This document shows positions 33,174-42,822 of a stretch of DNA of 64,000 nt, in pieces; positions within the stretch are counted from its first letter, which is position 1; each line of letters begins with the position of its first letter. Both the position numbers and the translations under genes were made by a program. Origin of the DNA: an uncultured Pelagibacteraceae bacterium (GTDB lineage Bacteria > Pseudomonadota > Alphaproteobacteria > Pelagibacterales > Pelagibacteraceae). The DNA lies in the NCBI GenBank assembly GCA_902535255.1, contig CACASQ010000001.1, positions 186,001-250,000 of the forward strand. Reading direction: 5' to 3'. The notes beneath the pieces were generated by a model. The model saw only the letters and a program-made list of their open reading frames with translations, did not search any database and was not told the origin of the DNA.

Positions 33174-34434
33174 ACTGTTTACATAGTTTTTTAAATTCTT
33201 CTCCTCTTTGTTCAAAGTTTAAAAATTGGTCAAAAGATGCTGAAGCAGGGCTTAAAAGAACTGTATTATTTTTCCTTTTATTTATTTTTAAATCCTTAAA
33301 AATTTGTATAATTGAATTCCTTAAATTTTTAGAAACACAATAATTTAATTGATTATGTAGTTGTTTTTTAAAAAAATTAATATTTTTTCCAATTATATAC
33401 GTTTTAATTATATTTTTTTTCAAATGTCTTAAATCTATTTTATCATTTTTCTTAGGTAAACCGCCAACTATCCAATAAATATCTTTAGAATTTTGGAGTG
33501 CGAATTTCGTTGCTTGAAAAGATGTAGCTTTGGAGTCATTGATAAAAGTGCATTTTCTTTTTTTTAAGAATATTTCATATCTATGTGGAAGACCAACAAA
33601 AGTGTTCAAGGAATTAATTAGTGATTTGTTACTTATTTTTAAAAGTTTAGTTAGTTCCAAAATACTAGAAATATTTTCGCTATTAATACCTGACTTTATG
33701 TAGGGATTTTTTATTTTAGTTTTAATTTTTGTGTAATTTTTTATATTGGGTGTAATTAATTTTCCAGCAAGTTTTCTTTTTTTAAATTCATTCTTCATTT
33801 TTTTGTTGATAATAGAAAATTGGTTTTTTTTTTGATTTTTAAATATCTTCATTTTTGAATTTAAGTAGTTTTTGAAACTGCCGTGCCAGTCTAAATGATC
33901 ATTTGTTATATTTAATAGGAGTGCGTAATCAGGACATATAAATTTGGAGTAAGCCAATTGGAAAGAAGATGCTTCGATTATTAAAAAACTATTTCGTTTT
34001 ATCCTTAGATTAAGAATTGGGGTTCCAATATTTCCCCCCAAATATGTTTTGAAGCCTTTTTTTTTTAAAATGTGTGATATAATTTTACAAGTGGTCGATT
34101 TTCCGTTTGTACCTGTTACCAAAATACTTTTAAATTTTTTTTTTAATAAAAAAATAATATCAATATCCGTAATTAACTTATTTTTATATTTTTTTAATTG
34201 TTTATTTTTTGATTTTAATAAACTAATTCCTGGGCTTATAACTATATAGTTTACCTTTTTTAAAGTTTTGTTTAAATCTGAAGGTCTTTTTGTTTTGAAT
34301 GATAGATTATCGTAATCATCCCAAACTTTGTAACTTTTTATATTATTTTTATTGAAAAAATTTATTACAGATTTACCCGTTATACCTAAACCATAAACTA
34401 AAAAGGATAGATTTTTAAATTCTTCTGATAACAT
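33154..34434 (-). CDS. murD: UDP-N-acetylmuramoylalanine--D-glutamate ligase MurD
   Basis: MurD adds D-glutamate to the growing peptide stem. The 426 residues show an N-terminal Rossmann-like region (FLVYGLGITGKSVINFF), the P-loop ILVTGTNGKSTTCKIISHIL (about 105), IIEASSFQLAYSK, NITNDHLDWHGS and HRYEIFLKKRKCTFINDSKATS, here recognisable as NDSKATS. The C-terminal LSPASASFDQFLNFEQRGEEF is diagnostic. It lies 3 bp after mraY and overlaps the ftsW start. Confidence 0.96.
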   Translation of the reverse strand: MLSEEFKNLSFLVYGLGITGKSVINFFNKNNIKSYKVWDDYDNLSFKTKRPSDLNKTLKKVNYIVISPGISLLKSKNKQLKKYKNKLITDIDIIFLLKKKFKSILVTGTNGKSTTCKIISHILKKKGFKTYLGGNIGTPILNLRIKRNSFLIIEASSFQLAYSKFICPDYALLLNITNDHLDWHGSFKNYLNSKMKIFKNQKKNQFSIINKKMKNEFKKRKLAGKLITPNIKNYTKIKTKIKNPYIKSGINSENISSILELTKLLKISNKSLINSLNTFVGLPHRYEIFLKKRKCTFINDSKATSFQATKFALQNSKDIYWIVGGLPKKNDKIDLRHLKKNIIKTYIIGKNINFFKKQLHNQLNYCVSKNLRNSIIQIFKDLKINKRKNNTVLLSPASASFDQFLNFEQRGEEFKKLCKQYAKKYT

Positions 34435-34437
34435 TTG

Positions 34438-35523
34438 CTACCTTAATTTTAGTGTCGCTAATCCTACCAATGCTAAAATTATTGCTATTATCCAAAATCT
34501 AATAACTATTGTTGACTCTGCCCAACCTTTCTTTTCAAAATGATGGTGGATAGGCGCCATTTTAAAAATTCGTCTTCCTGTGAATTTAAAAGAAATCACT
34601 TGAATTATTACTGAGACAGTCTCTAATACGAACAAACCGCCAATTATCGCTAAAACTATTTCATGTTTTACAATAATTGCTATAGCGGCTAATGAGCCAC
34701 CCAGCGATAGCGAGCCGGTGTCCCCCATGAAAATTTTTGCAGGTGGTGCGTTGTACCAAAGGAATCCAAGACAAGATCCAACTATTGAACCACAGAAAAT
34801 AGAGAGTTCTCCAACATCTGGTATATATTGAATCTTTAAATATTCAGAAAAAATTGTATTACCCACTACATAGGATATGAGCGTAAATGACAAAGCTACC
34901 AACATGACAGGAACTGTTGCTAAACCGTCAAGCCCATCAGTTAGATTCACTGCATTGGATGCTCCAATAATTACGAACAAGGCGAATGGAATAAAAAAAA
35001 GACCCATTTGCCAAATCAGATTTTTAAAAAAAGGAAAATATAGATTAAATAAATATTCATGATTAGAGTAATTAATTAAAATAAATAAAGCTATCGCTGC
35101 TATTAATAATTGACCAGAAAATTTATATCTTGATTTTAATCCACTTGAATTTTTATGTTTTATTTTAAGAATATCATCTAAAAGGCCTAAGCAACCTAAG
35201 CTCAGAGAGACAAAAATTAATAGCCAAACATAGATGTTTGTTAAATCTGCCCAAAGTAATGTGCTTGAGATAATTCCTATAATAATTATTACTCCTCCCA
35301 TAGTTGGTGTACCTGACTTTTTTACAATGTGATCAATCGGGCCATCTTGCCTTATGGGACCTGTGATCATATTCTCAGAAAAAATCTTAATAAGAGGACC
35401 TCCAATTATGAAAACCAAAATCAGTGAAGTCATCACTGATAATCCAGTTCTAAATGTTAAATATTTAAAAACATTTAAAAACGAATACTGATCAACTAAA
35501 GAAGTAAAAAAATGAAATAACAT
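34438..35523 (-). CDS. mraY: Phospho-N-acetylmuramoyl-pentapeptide transferase MraY
   Basis: MraY links the Mur pentapeptide precursor to undecaprenyl phosphate, forming lipid I. The 361-residue polytopic protein contains KSGTPTMGGVIIIIGI, the catalytic-site DDILKIKHKNSSGL, NLTDGLDGLATVP, FMGDTGSLSLGG and the C-terminal MAPIHHHFEKKGWAE. All of these are conserved MraY loops. It follows the murEF fusion directly (adjacent bases) and precedes murD by 3 bp. Confidence 0.97.
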   Translation of the reverse strand: MLFHFFTSLVDQYSFLNVFKYLTFRTGLSVMTSLILVFIIGGPLIKIFSENMITGPIRQDGPIDHIVKKSGTPTMGGVIIIIGIISSTLLWADLTNIYVWLLIFVSLSLGCLGLLDDILKIKHKNSSGLKSRYKFSGQLLIAAIALFILINYSNHEYLFNLYFPFFKNLIWQMGLFFIPFALFVIIGASNAVNLTDGLDGLATVPVMLVALSFTLISYVVGNTIFSEYLKIQYIPDVGELSIFCGSIVGSCLGFLWYNAPPAKIFMGDTGSLSLGGSLAAIAIIVKHEIVLAIIGGLFVLETVSVIIQVISFKFTGRRIFKMAPIHHHFEKKGWAESTIVIRFWIIAIILALVGLATLKLR

Positions 35524-38286
35524 CTATAAACCTTTAATTATCTTTTTAGTAAAATTGTTTAATCCTGTGGCATTCGAACCTTTAATCATTAAATAATCAT
35601 TATTAGCTATAATGTTATTTAAAGTAAAATCTAGATCTTCTCCTTGTTGAAAAATATTACCTCTCTTATTTTTATCAATATTTTTATAGGTGATTAGTGT
35701 TTTAGTACCTTTTATAAATACTTTATCTATATCTGATCTGTTAATAACTTTTGAAATGTCCTTATGCAGGTAATCAGATTTTTTGCCTAATTCAAGCATA
35801 TCTCCCAAAAGTAAATATTTTTTAAAATTTACTTTTTTAATAGATTTAAAATTTTTGATTGCATTCTTTACTGATAGCGGATTAGCGTTGTAACTTTCAT
35901 CAATTAGTTTGAAACTTTTTTTGTATCTTTTTACATTATGAATTTTACCACGCCCGTCTGATGGTTGAAATTTTTTATAATATTTTACTGCTTTTCTTAA
36001 ATTCAGCCCTAATTCCTCCATTAAAGCTAAAGATGAAAGGACGTTATAGATGTTAATATTTTTGATTTCAAAATCTAAAATGTATTTTGATGTTCTCACC
36101 TTAAGTTTTATTTTTTTATCATTTTTTTTAACATTAACCGGGTAGATATTTGCTTTTTTACTGAATCCGAATGTCCGTATTTTTAAATTCTTTTTTTTTG
36201 CCTTTTTTTGGAAATATTTAAAATATTTATCATCTCTATTTAAAATCATGGTCCCGCCATTTTCAACGTTGTTGATAATCTCTCCTTTAGCTTCAGCTAT
36301 ACCTTTAAGATTCTTAAAGTTCTCTATGTGAGCCTCTCCAATATTCGTAATTATACCAATATGCGGCCTTATGAGTTTGGTAAGTAAGTTAATTTCACCT
36401 GCCTTGCTCATGCCTACCTCCAAAATGCAGTACTTATAATGAGTTTTTAAGTTTGAGAGACTAAGAGGAACTCCGAAGTGATTATTGTATGACTTAGGAG
36501 AGCAAAAAGTTTCTTGAAAATTTTGTAATAGCTCTTTTGATAAATTCTTTAATGACGTTTTGCCTGCACTACCAGTAATAGCAATTATCTTAGCAGTAGA
36601 AAGGTTTCTTTTTTTTAATGCAAAATCCTTTAAGAATTTTGTCTCATTACCTACTCTAATTGTTCTGCTTTTAAACTTTTTTATTTTTTTTGAAGATATA
36701 ATGTATTTTGCGCCTTTTTTTATAGCTTCAGGAACAAACTTTATTCCATCATTATTTTTTCCTTTTAGTGTCAGAAATAAATTATTTTTTTTTATAACTC
36801 TTGAGTCTATTGCCAGACCATGAAAATTAGATACTTTTTTAAATTTAGTAATTGCTGATAAAATTTTTTTATTTTGAATAAAAGTAAGATTTTGATGAGA
36901 ATGTTTTTTCTGTAGAACTTTCAATTTATTAATTATTTCCTTATCTGAAATATTAATAATTCTTTTATTATAAATTTGTCCAGTTTCATGACCTTTGCCT
37001 GCTACTAAAATAGTTTCGTTACTATCTGCATTTAAAATTGCGGTTCTTATCGCTTTAACCCTATTACCAATATTGAAACAATTCTTATTATCAATATTAT
37101 TAATTATTTCTTTTCTAATTTTCTCAGGTTTTTCATTTCTTGGATTGTCATCTGTAACGTAAATTCTTTTACATTTTGAGCTTGCAATTTTACCCATTAA
37201 TGCTCTTTTCTTTTTATCTCTATCTCCCCCACATCCGAAAACTAATGAAATATTTTTATCATTGGATAGACTCATTGAGTCTAAAGTCTTTGAAAGTGCA
37301 TCCGGTGTATGCGCAAAATCTACAAATACTCTTACATTATTCTGAAAAGTTTTAACTAATTCTAGTCTGCCATTAACATCTTTAATCTTATTAAGAGACT
37401 GGTAAATTTTTGTTGATTTAAGTTTAGATACTTTAGCTGCAGCTATCGCCATTGATAAATTCTTATACTGTAGCTTATTTAAATTGAGATTAATTTTCTT
37501 TTTTAAATTAATTCTAATTTGATTTGAGTCTATCAAGTTTAACCCTCTTTTTTTTGAAATCTTTTTCAAAATTGAAAATTCTTTAATAGAACTGTCACTT
37601 ATTAGAAATTTATTTCTTGGTAAAATATTTTTAAAAAGATGTAATTTAGCATTTAAATAATGTCTCATATTTTTATGGTAATCTAGATGATCCTGACTAA
37701 AATTTGTAAAAATTCCTGCGTTTAAATTTAAATGTTCTATCCGATTTTGATGTAAACCATGACTAGAAGCCTCAATAATAACATTGTCAATTTTTTTTTT
37801 TTTAATTTTTTCCAATAATTGATGAAGTAATATTGTATCGGGAGAAGTAAGATTGGATTTTAAAATTTTATTTTTATATTTAACTCCTAAAGTTCCAATA
37901 GAGGCAACAGGGATTTTGTTTGAACTTAAAATTTGATAAAATAAATCAGCTACGGAAGTTTTTCCGTTAGTTCCGGTTATAGCTATTATATTTTTAGGTT
38001 TAAAACGATAAAATTTAGAACAAAACTCACTTAGTAAATACCTAACATTTGATGTTTTAATAATTGGAGTTTTTATACTTTTGAAATTACAAGTTTTCGA
38101 ACAAACTATAGCTATTGAACCTTTTTTTAGAGCTTCGCTAATATATTTTTCACCGTTAAATTTTTTTCCTTTTATCGCAAAAAAAATGAAACCTTGCTTG
38201 ATTTTTTTACTATCTATAGAGAGCCCTCTTACCCTAATTTTTTTTGTTTCTTCTGGAAGGTTTTTAATTAGATCTTTTAGCAACAT
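35524..38286 (-). CDS. murEF: MurE-MurF fusion: meso-DAP-adding and D-Ala-D-Ala-adding ligases in one chain
   Basis: The 920-residue protein contains two complete Mur ligases. The MurE half (about 1-455) has GLSIDSKKIKQGFIFFAIKG, P-loop AITGTNGKTSVADLF, EASSHGLHQNRIEHL, FGCGGDRDKKKRALMG, the DAP-recognition motif DNPR (in TDDNPRNE) and VAGKGHETGQI. The MurF half (about 470-920) has GLAIDSRVIKKNNLFLTLKG, P-loop AITGSAGKTSLKNLS, NNHFGVPLSL, TNIGEAHIENF and DESYNANPLSV. No stop or frameshift separates the halves. The product would add meso-DAP and then D-Ala-D-Ala to UDP-MurNAc-dipeptide. Confidence 0.95.
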   Translation of the reverse strand: MLLKDLIKNLPEETKKIRVRGLSIDSKKIKQGFIFFAIKGKKFNGEKYISEALKKGSIAIVCSKTCNFKSIKTPIIKTSNVRYLLSEFCSKFYRFKPKNIIAITGTNGKTSVADLFYQILSSNKIPVASIGTLGVKYKNKILKSNLTSPDTILLHQLLEKIKKKKIDNVIIEASSHGLHQNRIEHLNLNAGIFTNFSQDHLDYHKNMRHYLNAKLHLFKNILPRNKFLISDSSIKEFSILKKISKKRGLNLIDSNQIRINLKKKINLNLNKLQYKNLSMAIAAAKVSKLKSTKIYQSLNKIKDVNGRLELVKTFQNNVRVFVDFAHTPDALSKTLDSMSLSNDKNISLVFGCGGDRDKKKRALMGKIASSKCKRIYVTDDNPRNEKPEKIRKEIINNIDNKNCFNIGNRVKAIRTAILNADSNETILVAGKGHETGQIYNKRIINISDKEIINKLKVLQKKHSHQNLTFIQNKKILSAITKFKKVSNFHGLAIDSRVIKKNNLFLTLKGKNNDGIKFVPEAIKKGAKYIISSKKIKKFKSRTIRVGNETKFLKDFALKKRNLSTAKIIAITGSAGKTSLKNLSKELLQNFQETFCSPKSYNNHFGVPLSLSNLKTHYKYCILEVGMSKAGEINLLTKLIRPHIGIITNIGEAHIENFKNLKGIAEAKGEIINNVENGGTMILNRDDKYFKYFQKKAKKKNLKIRTFGFSKKANIYPVNVKKNDKKIKLKVRTSKYILDFEIKNINIYNVLSSLALMEELGLNLRKAVKYYKKFQPSDGRGKIHNVKRYKKSFKLIDESYNANPLSVKNAIKNFKSIKKVNFKKYLLLGDMLELGKKSDYLHKDISKVINRSDIDKVFIKGTKTLITYKNIDKNKRGNIFQQGEDLDFTLNNIIANNDYLMIKGSNATGLNNFTKKIIKGL

Positions 38287-39985
38287 ATTGATTGTTAAAA
38301 TCTTGATTCTTTATGGCTAAAATTGGTCCAATTTTTTTTATTATTTTGCCTGCAACATAAACAGAATTCCAACCTGCCTCGTTCCTGAAAGCTTTTACTT
38401 TATAACCCTTATAGTCATAAATCAAATTCTTAGCGACCTTTGGATTCTCAAGCATTATCAGTAAAGCATATTTTGGCGCTTGCGATGGAAATATAGAAAT
38501 GAATGTATTCAAATTATTGTTTTTGTCTCTATAATTTTGAGAAGTTCCAGTTTTACCCCCGACATTATAACCAAAAACATCAGCAAGTTTTGCAGTCCCC
38601 TCATCGTCAGTAACTACTTTTCTTAACATGTTATTAATTTTTTTACTTGTGGTTTCTGAAATTAAGTTTCCATAACTTTTATTTTCTGATTTAACTAAAT
38701 TGGGTTTAATAATTTTTCCACCATTTGATAATGCAGCATAAACTGCGGTTGCTTGTAAAGGTGTAGTGGTGATTCCGTGTCCATAGGAAACTGTTTCTAA
38801 TTTACATTTGTTCCAGTCAAACTTAATAGGATTACCAACTTCTTCTAATTGAATATCAGGACTCCTTAATAATCGTGCATCTTCAATAAATTTTTTATAC
38901 TTTTTCTCCCCTATTTTCCTTGCAAGGAGTAATGTTCCAATGTTTGAAGAGCGAACTAAAATCTCTTGAACAGATAAATTCTTCGGAAATTTCTTTAAAT
39001 CTGAAATTTCATGTTTGGAGCATTTTATAGATCTAGGTATATTTTTAATTACTGTGTCAGGCTTTACAATGTTATTGTCAATGGCTAGAGCAATAGTAAA
39101 AGTTTTAAAAATTGAGCCAAGCTCATATACTCCTTTAGTAATTTTATTAAGATATTTTTTTTCTTTAACACTAACTCTTTTATTAATGTCAAAATCCGGT
39201 AAAGAAACTAAAGATAAAATTTCTCCATTTTCAACATTTATCAATAATGCTGCTCCTCCTGTCGCATCAAAAGTTTTTAAGGACTTATTAAGCTCTTTGC
39301 TTATTAAATGTTGAATATTAATATCTAAAGTAAGTTCAAAAGGTTGGCTTAAAAGACTTTTATCCTTTAACTCTTTGTCAAAATATTTTTCTATTCCAGA
39401 AATACCGTAATTATCATAATCGACTTGACCTACTATATGACTAAATAAATTTGCATGAGTATAAATTCTCGATTGGAAAGGTTCAAATACTATTCCTTTT
39501 TCTCCTAAGCTCCAAAATTTTTCTTTGTCATTTTGATTTATCCTTTTTTTTAAATAAAAATATTTTCCATTTTTTATTTTCTTTTCTATTTTTTGTGTTG
39601 GAAGCTCAGGAAAGTTTAACCTTAATTTTAACAAAAAATTTTCTTTATTATTAATAAGTTTTGGATTTACTGCAGCATGAAACGAATTAATATTTCTTGA
39701 AATTAAAGTTCCATTTCTATCAACAATGTCTCTTCTTATTGGTAAAATTTTACCAATCACATTTTCTTTGTCAAATACTTCAATTTTATTTAAAGAGACA
39801 TGAATAATTCTTATGCTAAAAATTAAAATTAATGAAAAGAACAAAAAAAACAATAAATATATCCTATCTTGAATTAAGCTATTTTTTTTTGAAATCTTAT
39901 TTTTTCTACTCGTTTCTAGAAAATCTTCAAAATAAAAACTTGTTTGATTAGAATTTAAATTTCTATTTTTTCTTTTTTTTATCAT
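38264..39985 (-). CDS. ftsI: Peptidoglycan transpeptidase FtsI (PBP3)
   Basis: FtsI cross-links septal peptidoglycan. From the ATG at 39985 (AAGG eight or nine bases upstream) it has 573 residues; an upstream TTG at 40024 is in frame but unlikely. A membrane helix lies at about 37-55, followed by a dimerisation domain (RRDIVDRNGTLISRNI) and the transpeptidase domain. The transpeptidase motifs are SxxK in YELGSIFKTFTIALAID, SSN in VRSSNIGTLLLAR and KTG in VGGKTGTSQNYRD. It overlaps ftsL by 23 bp and murEF by 23 bp. Confidence 0.95.
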   Translation of the reverse strand: MIKKRKNRNLNSNQTSFYFEDFLETSRKNKISKKNSLIQDRIYLLFFLFFSLILIFSIRIIHVSLNKIEVFDKENVIGKILPIRRDIVDRNGTLISRNINSFHAAVNPKLINNKENFLLKLRLNFPELPTQKIEKKIKNGKYFYLKKRINQNDKEKFWSLGEKGIVFEPFQSRIYTHANLFSHIVGQVDYDNYGISGIEKYFDKELKDKSLLSQPFELTLDINIQHLISKELNKSLKTFDATGGAALLINVENGEILSLVSLPDFDINKRVSVKEKKYLNKITKGVYELGSIFKTFTIALAIDNNIVKPDTVIKNIPRSIKCSKHEISDLKKFPKNLSVQEILVRSSNIGTLLLARKIGEKKYKKFIEDARLLRSPDIQLEEVGNPIKFDWNKCKLETVSYGHGITTTPLQATAVYAALSNGGKIIKPNLVKSENKSYGNLISETTSKKINNMLRKVVTDDEGTAKLADVFGYNVGGKTGTSQNYRDKNNNLNTFISIFPSQAPKYALLIMLENPKVAKNLIYDYKGYKVKAFRNEAGWNSVYVAGKIIKKIGPILAIKNQDFNNQYVAKRSN

Positions 39986-40298
39986 TTTGACTACCTTGGA
40001 TTGCAACTTTATTTTGAAGTTCAATAAAATTAGAAATACTTAAAAATATTTTTGAATATTCCATTGGCACATACTGACCTCTATCTAAATGCTCTATCTT
40101 TTTCTCAATTATAGATGGTGAACTTAAATAAAAAAAATCTAATTGGGACTCGTTAAAATCTGTTTCTTTCGAATTGATAATCTTACTAATATTGAAAATT
40201 TTTTTTTCAGTTATTCTTGTTTGATTCTTAATAAATGATGTTAAGATTAGTAATAATGAAAATACTAAGACTGAAATCAAAATATTAATTCTAAACAT
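39963..40298 (-). CDS. ftsL: Small bitopic division protein, FtsL-like
   Basis: This 111-residue protein has an N-terminal membrane helix (INILISVLVFSLLLILTSFI) followed by a hydrophilic region that could form a coiled coil, and a lysine tail. Sequence similarity to FtsL is weak, as is usual for the family. The position between rsmH and ftsI is the standard ftsL position, and the size and topology fit. FtsL joins FtsB and FtsQ in the divisome to activate FtsWI. It overlaps rsmH by 8 bp. Confidence 0.7.
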   Translation of the reverse strand: MFRINILISVLVFSLLLILTSFIKNQTRITEKKIFNISKIINSKETDFNESQLDFFYLSSPSIIEKKIEHLDRGQYVPMEYSKIFLSISNFIELQNKVAIQGSQNDKKKKK

Positions 40299-41301
40299 TT
40301 ATAGCCTCAATTTCTAAATACTTTTTGAATTTTTGTACTAAGCTAGAGGGATAAACAAATTTATTCTCACTTCTTGTTGCGTATCTTAACTTAGCAGAAC
40401 GAGATGGTTTATTAGTATTGACCTCGTCTATTGAAGGTTTGACAACTTTATTTGTGTATTTCTCAAATAAAGCAAGATTTTCATTTTTTTCTTCAGGAAA
40501 ATACCTGGACGGTTTTGATTTATTTTTTGAATAATTTTTAAAAAAATATTTAATTATTTTATCTTCTATTGAATGAAAGCTTACTATTATTATTTTACCA
40601 CCAGGCTTAAGAAGTTTTGTGGCATTAATAATTCCTGTTACTAGTTCTGAAATTTCTTTGTTAACAAATATTCTTAAAGCTTGAAATGTTTTTGTGCTAG
40701 GATTTATTTTTTTCGATAAATTTTTTCTTTTACTTTTTTCAATAATTTTTACTAATTCATCAACCCTAGTAATTTTTTTTTCAGATCTAGCTTTAATAAT
40801 ATTTTTGGAAATAATTGAAGCTTCGTTCTCTTCTCCGAGAATTTTGATAATTAACTTTAATTGTTCTTGGCTTAGGTTGTTTATAGCATCCTTTAATGAA
40901 AAATCAGAGAGGCCCATTCTCATATCTAATTTATCTTTTGATTTAAAAGAAAAGCCTCTCTTCAAATTATTCAATTGAATTGATGAAAGTCCAAGATCAA
41001 ATATTATTGTATCGATGTCATTTTTTAAAATTTTATCTATTTGGCTAAATCTTGATTGATAAAATTGAAACCTGTTTTTAAATTTTTTTTCTAATTCTTT
41101 TGCGGTTGAAACAACATTATTATCTCTATCTAACGCAATTACCTTGGTGTTAGGAAAGCTAAGTAGAGCTTCAGAATATCCCCCGCCGCCAAAAGTACAG
41201 TCTACAAAAGTTCCGCCTTTTAAAGGTAGGGAGGCTTCAATTACTTCGCTCAACATCACCGGAAAATGAGAAATTTCCGAAGATATTGTTTTTTTGTTCA
41301 T
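40291..41301 (-). CDS. rsmH: 16S rRNA (cytosine-1402-N4)-methyltransferase RsmH
   Basis: RsmH methylates C1402 in the ribosomal decoding centre. The 336 residues contain HFPVMLSEVIEASLP, the SAM motif FVDCTFGGGGYSEALLS (about 33-49), IIFDLGLSSIQL, FSFKSKDKLDMRMG, ALRIFVNKEISEL and SFHSIEDKIIKYFF. All are RsmH/MraW hallmarks. It normally follows mraZ directly, but here ftsZ lies between them and ends 18 bp upstream. Confidence 0.96.
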   Translation of the reverse strand: MNKKTISSEISHFPVMLSEVIEASLPLKGGTFVDCTFGGGGYSEALLSFPNTKVIALDRDNNVVSTAKELEKKFKNRFQFYQSRFSQIDKILKNDIDTIIFDLGLSSIQLNNLKRGFSFKSKDKLDMRMGLSDFSLKDAINNLSQEQLKLIIKILGEENEASIISKNIIKARSEKKITRVDELVKIIEKSKRKNLSKKINPSTKTFQALRIFVNKEISELVTGIINATKLLKPGGKIIIVSFHSIEDKIIKYFFKNYSKNKSKPSRYFPEEKNENLALFEKYTNKVVKPSIDEVNTNKPSRSAKLRYATRSENKFVYPSSLVQKFKKYLEIEAINV

Positions 41302-41319
41302 TTGTTTTTAATAAAATCA

Positions 41320-42822
41320 TTAAAATTTTTGTCTTCTAAGAAAAGCAGGAATTTCAAAATCTTCATCCTCATTTTCTTGGTCAAATAACTTTTCCTCTAT
41401 GACATCCTCTTTTGAGCCATCACTAGAATCTTCGTCAAGACTCTGTTCTTCAGTGAAAAGTTTTGGCGTATACTCTTTTTCTAGATTGCTCACAGAACTT
41501 TTGTTTTCATAAGGGTTTATGTTATTCATTTCATTATCCACATTTTTTTCAATGTAAGATGCACTTTCAATTGAGACCCCAGCAGGAACATCCTCGGTTA
41601 CGCTATTATATGTTTCAGGTTCTTCCGCCAATCTTTTTTCTTCATTGCTCTCAAAGCTGTCGATTAAAGCATTTTGCTCCTCTGTATTTTTAATTTCATA
41701 ACTTTCATCTAGCTTTAAAGCTGTAGCTCCATCAATTGAATTAACAACATTTTGCTCTATGTTGCTTTTTGCAAATAAATTTTCATTTAATAAATTGCCT
41801 CTTGTGCTTGAGCCATTTACTATATTTAATATTGGTTTTACTTCTGGAGAAATAGAAGAGCCTTTTAAAGAAGTAGCTACAATAGAAACTCTTATTTTTC
41901 CATTCATGCTTTCATCTTTTATAGCACCAAATATTAGTTCTGCTTCAGGATCGACTTCAGCTCTTATTTTGTTTACTACAGCATCAACCTCAAAAAGTTT
42001 TATATCGCTTCCTCCTGTAATATTTACAAGTAATCCTTTTGCGCCTTGTAAAGTATATTCATCAATTAAAGGATTATTTAAAGCTAATTCAGTAGCAGCC
42101 ATTGCTCTATTTTCTCCTTCTGCCTCTCCTGTCCCCATCATAGCTTTTCCACTTGAACTCATTACAGTCTCAACATCAGCAAAATCTAAGTTGATCATTC
42201 CTGGGCGCACCATCAAATCAGTAATACTCTGAACACCGTGTTTGAGTACGTCGTTTGATAAACTAAAAGACTCCTCAAATCCTGTGGTCTCATTAGCAAT
42301 TTTAAAAAGATTTTGGTTCGGCACGACAATTGTGGTATCAAGATGTTTCTTTAATTCATCTAAACCAGCAATTGCTCTCCTCATTCTTTTAGGGCCTTCG
42401 TAAGCGAAAGGAAGAGTTGTTACCCCCACCGTTAAAATATTCATTTCTCTAGCAGCTTTAGCAATTACATGTGAGGCGCCTGTACCTGTTCCTCCTCCCA
42501 TTCCTGAAGCAATAAAAACCATATTACTTCCTTGAATATAATTTATGATTTCGTTTAGAGACTCATCTGCAGCAGCTTGACCAATGTCATTTTTCGCTCC
42601 CGCTCCAAGCCCTTTTGTTAAATTCATTCCAATTTGAATTTTTGCATCTGCTTTGCTCATCTTTAGATCTTGTGCATCAGTGTTCACTGCCACAAATTCA
42701 ACCCCTTCCATTCCAGCTTTAATCATGGCATTTATCGCGTTTCCTCCTGCTCCACCTACTCCGATTACCAAAATCCTAGGTTTCAGTTCTCTTAATTCTC
42801 CTCCCCCAACATTTATACTCAT
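41320..42822 (-). CDS. ftsZ: Cell-division GTPase FtsZ
   Basis: FtsZ is the tubulin-like protein that forms the division ring. The 500 residues show VIGVGGAGGNAINAMI, the tubulin signature GGGTGTGASHV (about 108-118), VTTLPFAYEGPKRMR and the synergy region NGKIRVSIVATSL. A long acidic linker (about 325-485) then leads to the C-terminal EDEDFEIPAFLRRQKF. The IPAFLRR peptide is the FtsA-binding tail. The gene starts inside the mraZ stop (ATGA) with GGAG 11 bases upstream. It is separated from ftsA by about 14 kb, an unusual arrangement. Confidence 0.97.
   Translation of the reverse strand: MSINVGGGELRELKPRILVIGVGGAGGNAINAMIKAGMEGVEFVAVNTDAQDLKMSKADAKIQIGMNLTKGLGAGAKNDIGQAAADESLNEIINYIQGSNMVFIASGMGGGTGTGASHVIAKAAREMNILTVGVTTLPFAYEGPKRMRRAIAGLDELKKHLDTTIVVPNQNLFKIANETTGFEESFSLSNDVLKHGVQSITDLMVRPGMINLDFADVETVMSSSGKAMMGTGEAEGENRAMAATELALNNPLIDEYTLQGAKGLLVNITGGSDIKLFEVDAVVNKIRAEVDPEAELIFGAIKDESMNGKIRVSIVATSLKGSSISPEVKPILNIVNGSSTRGNLLNENLFAKSNIEQNVVNSIDGATALKLDESYEIKNTEEQNALIDSFESNEEKRLAEEPETYNSVTEDVPAGVSIESASYIEKNVDNEMNNINPYENKSSVSNLEKEYTPKLFTEEQSLDEDSSDGSKEDVIEEKLFDQENEDEDFEIPAFLRRQKF

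Noticed and set aside
41759-42232. 157-codon plus-strand frame antisense to ftsZ
   Set aside because: It mirrors the conserved GTPase region of ftsZ; frame opening is a side effect of codon use on the other strand.
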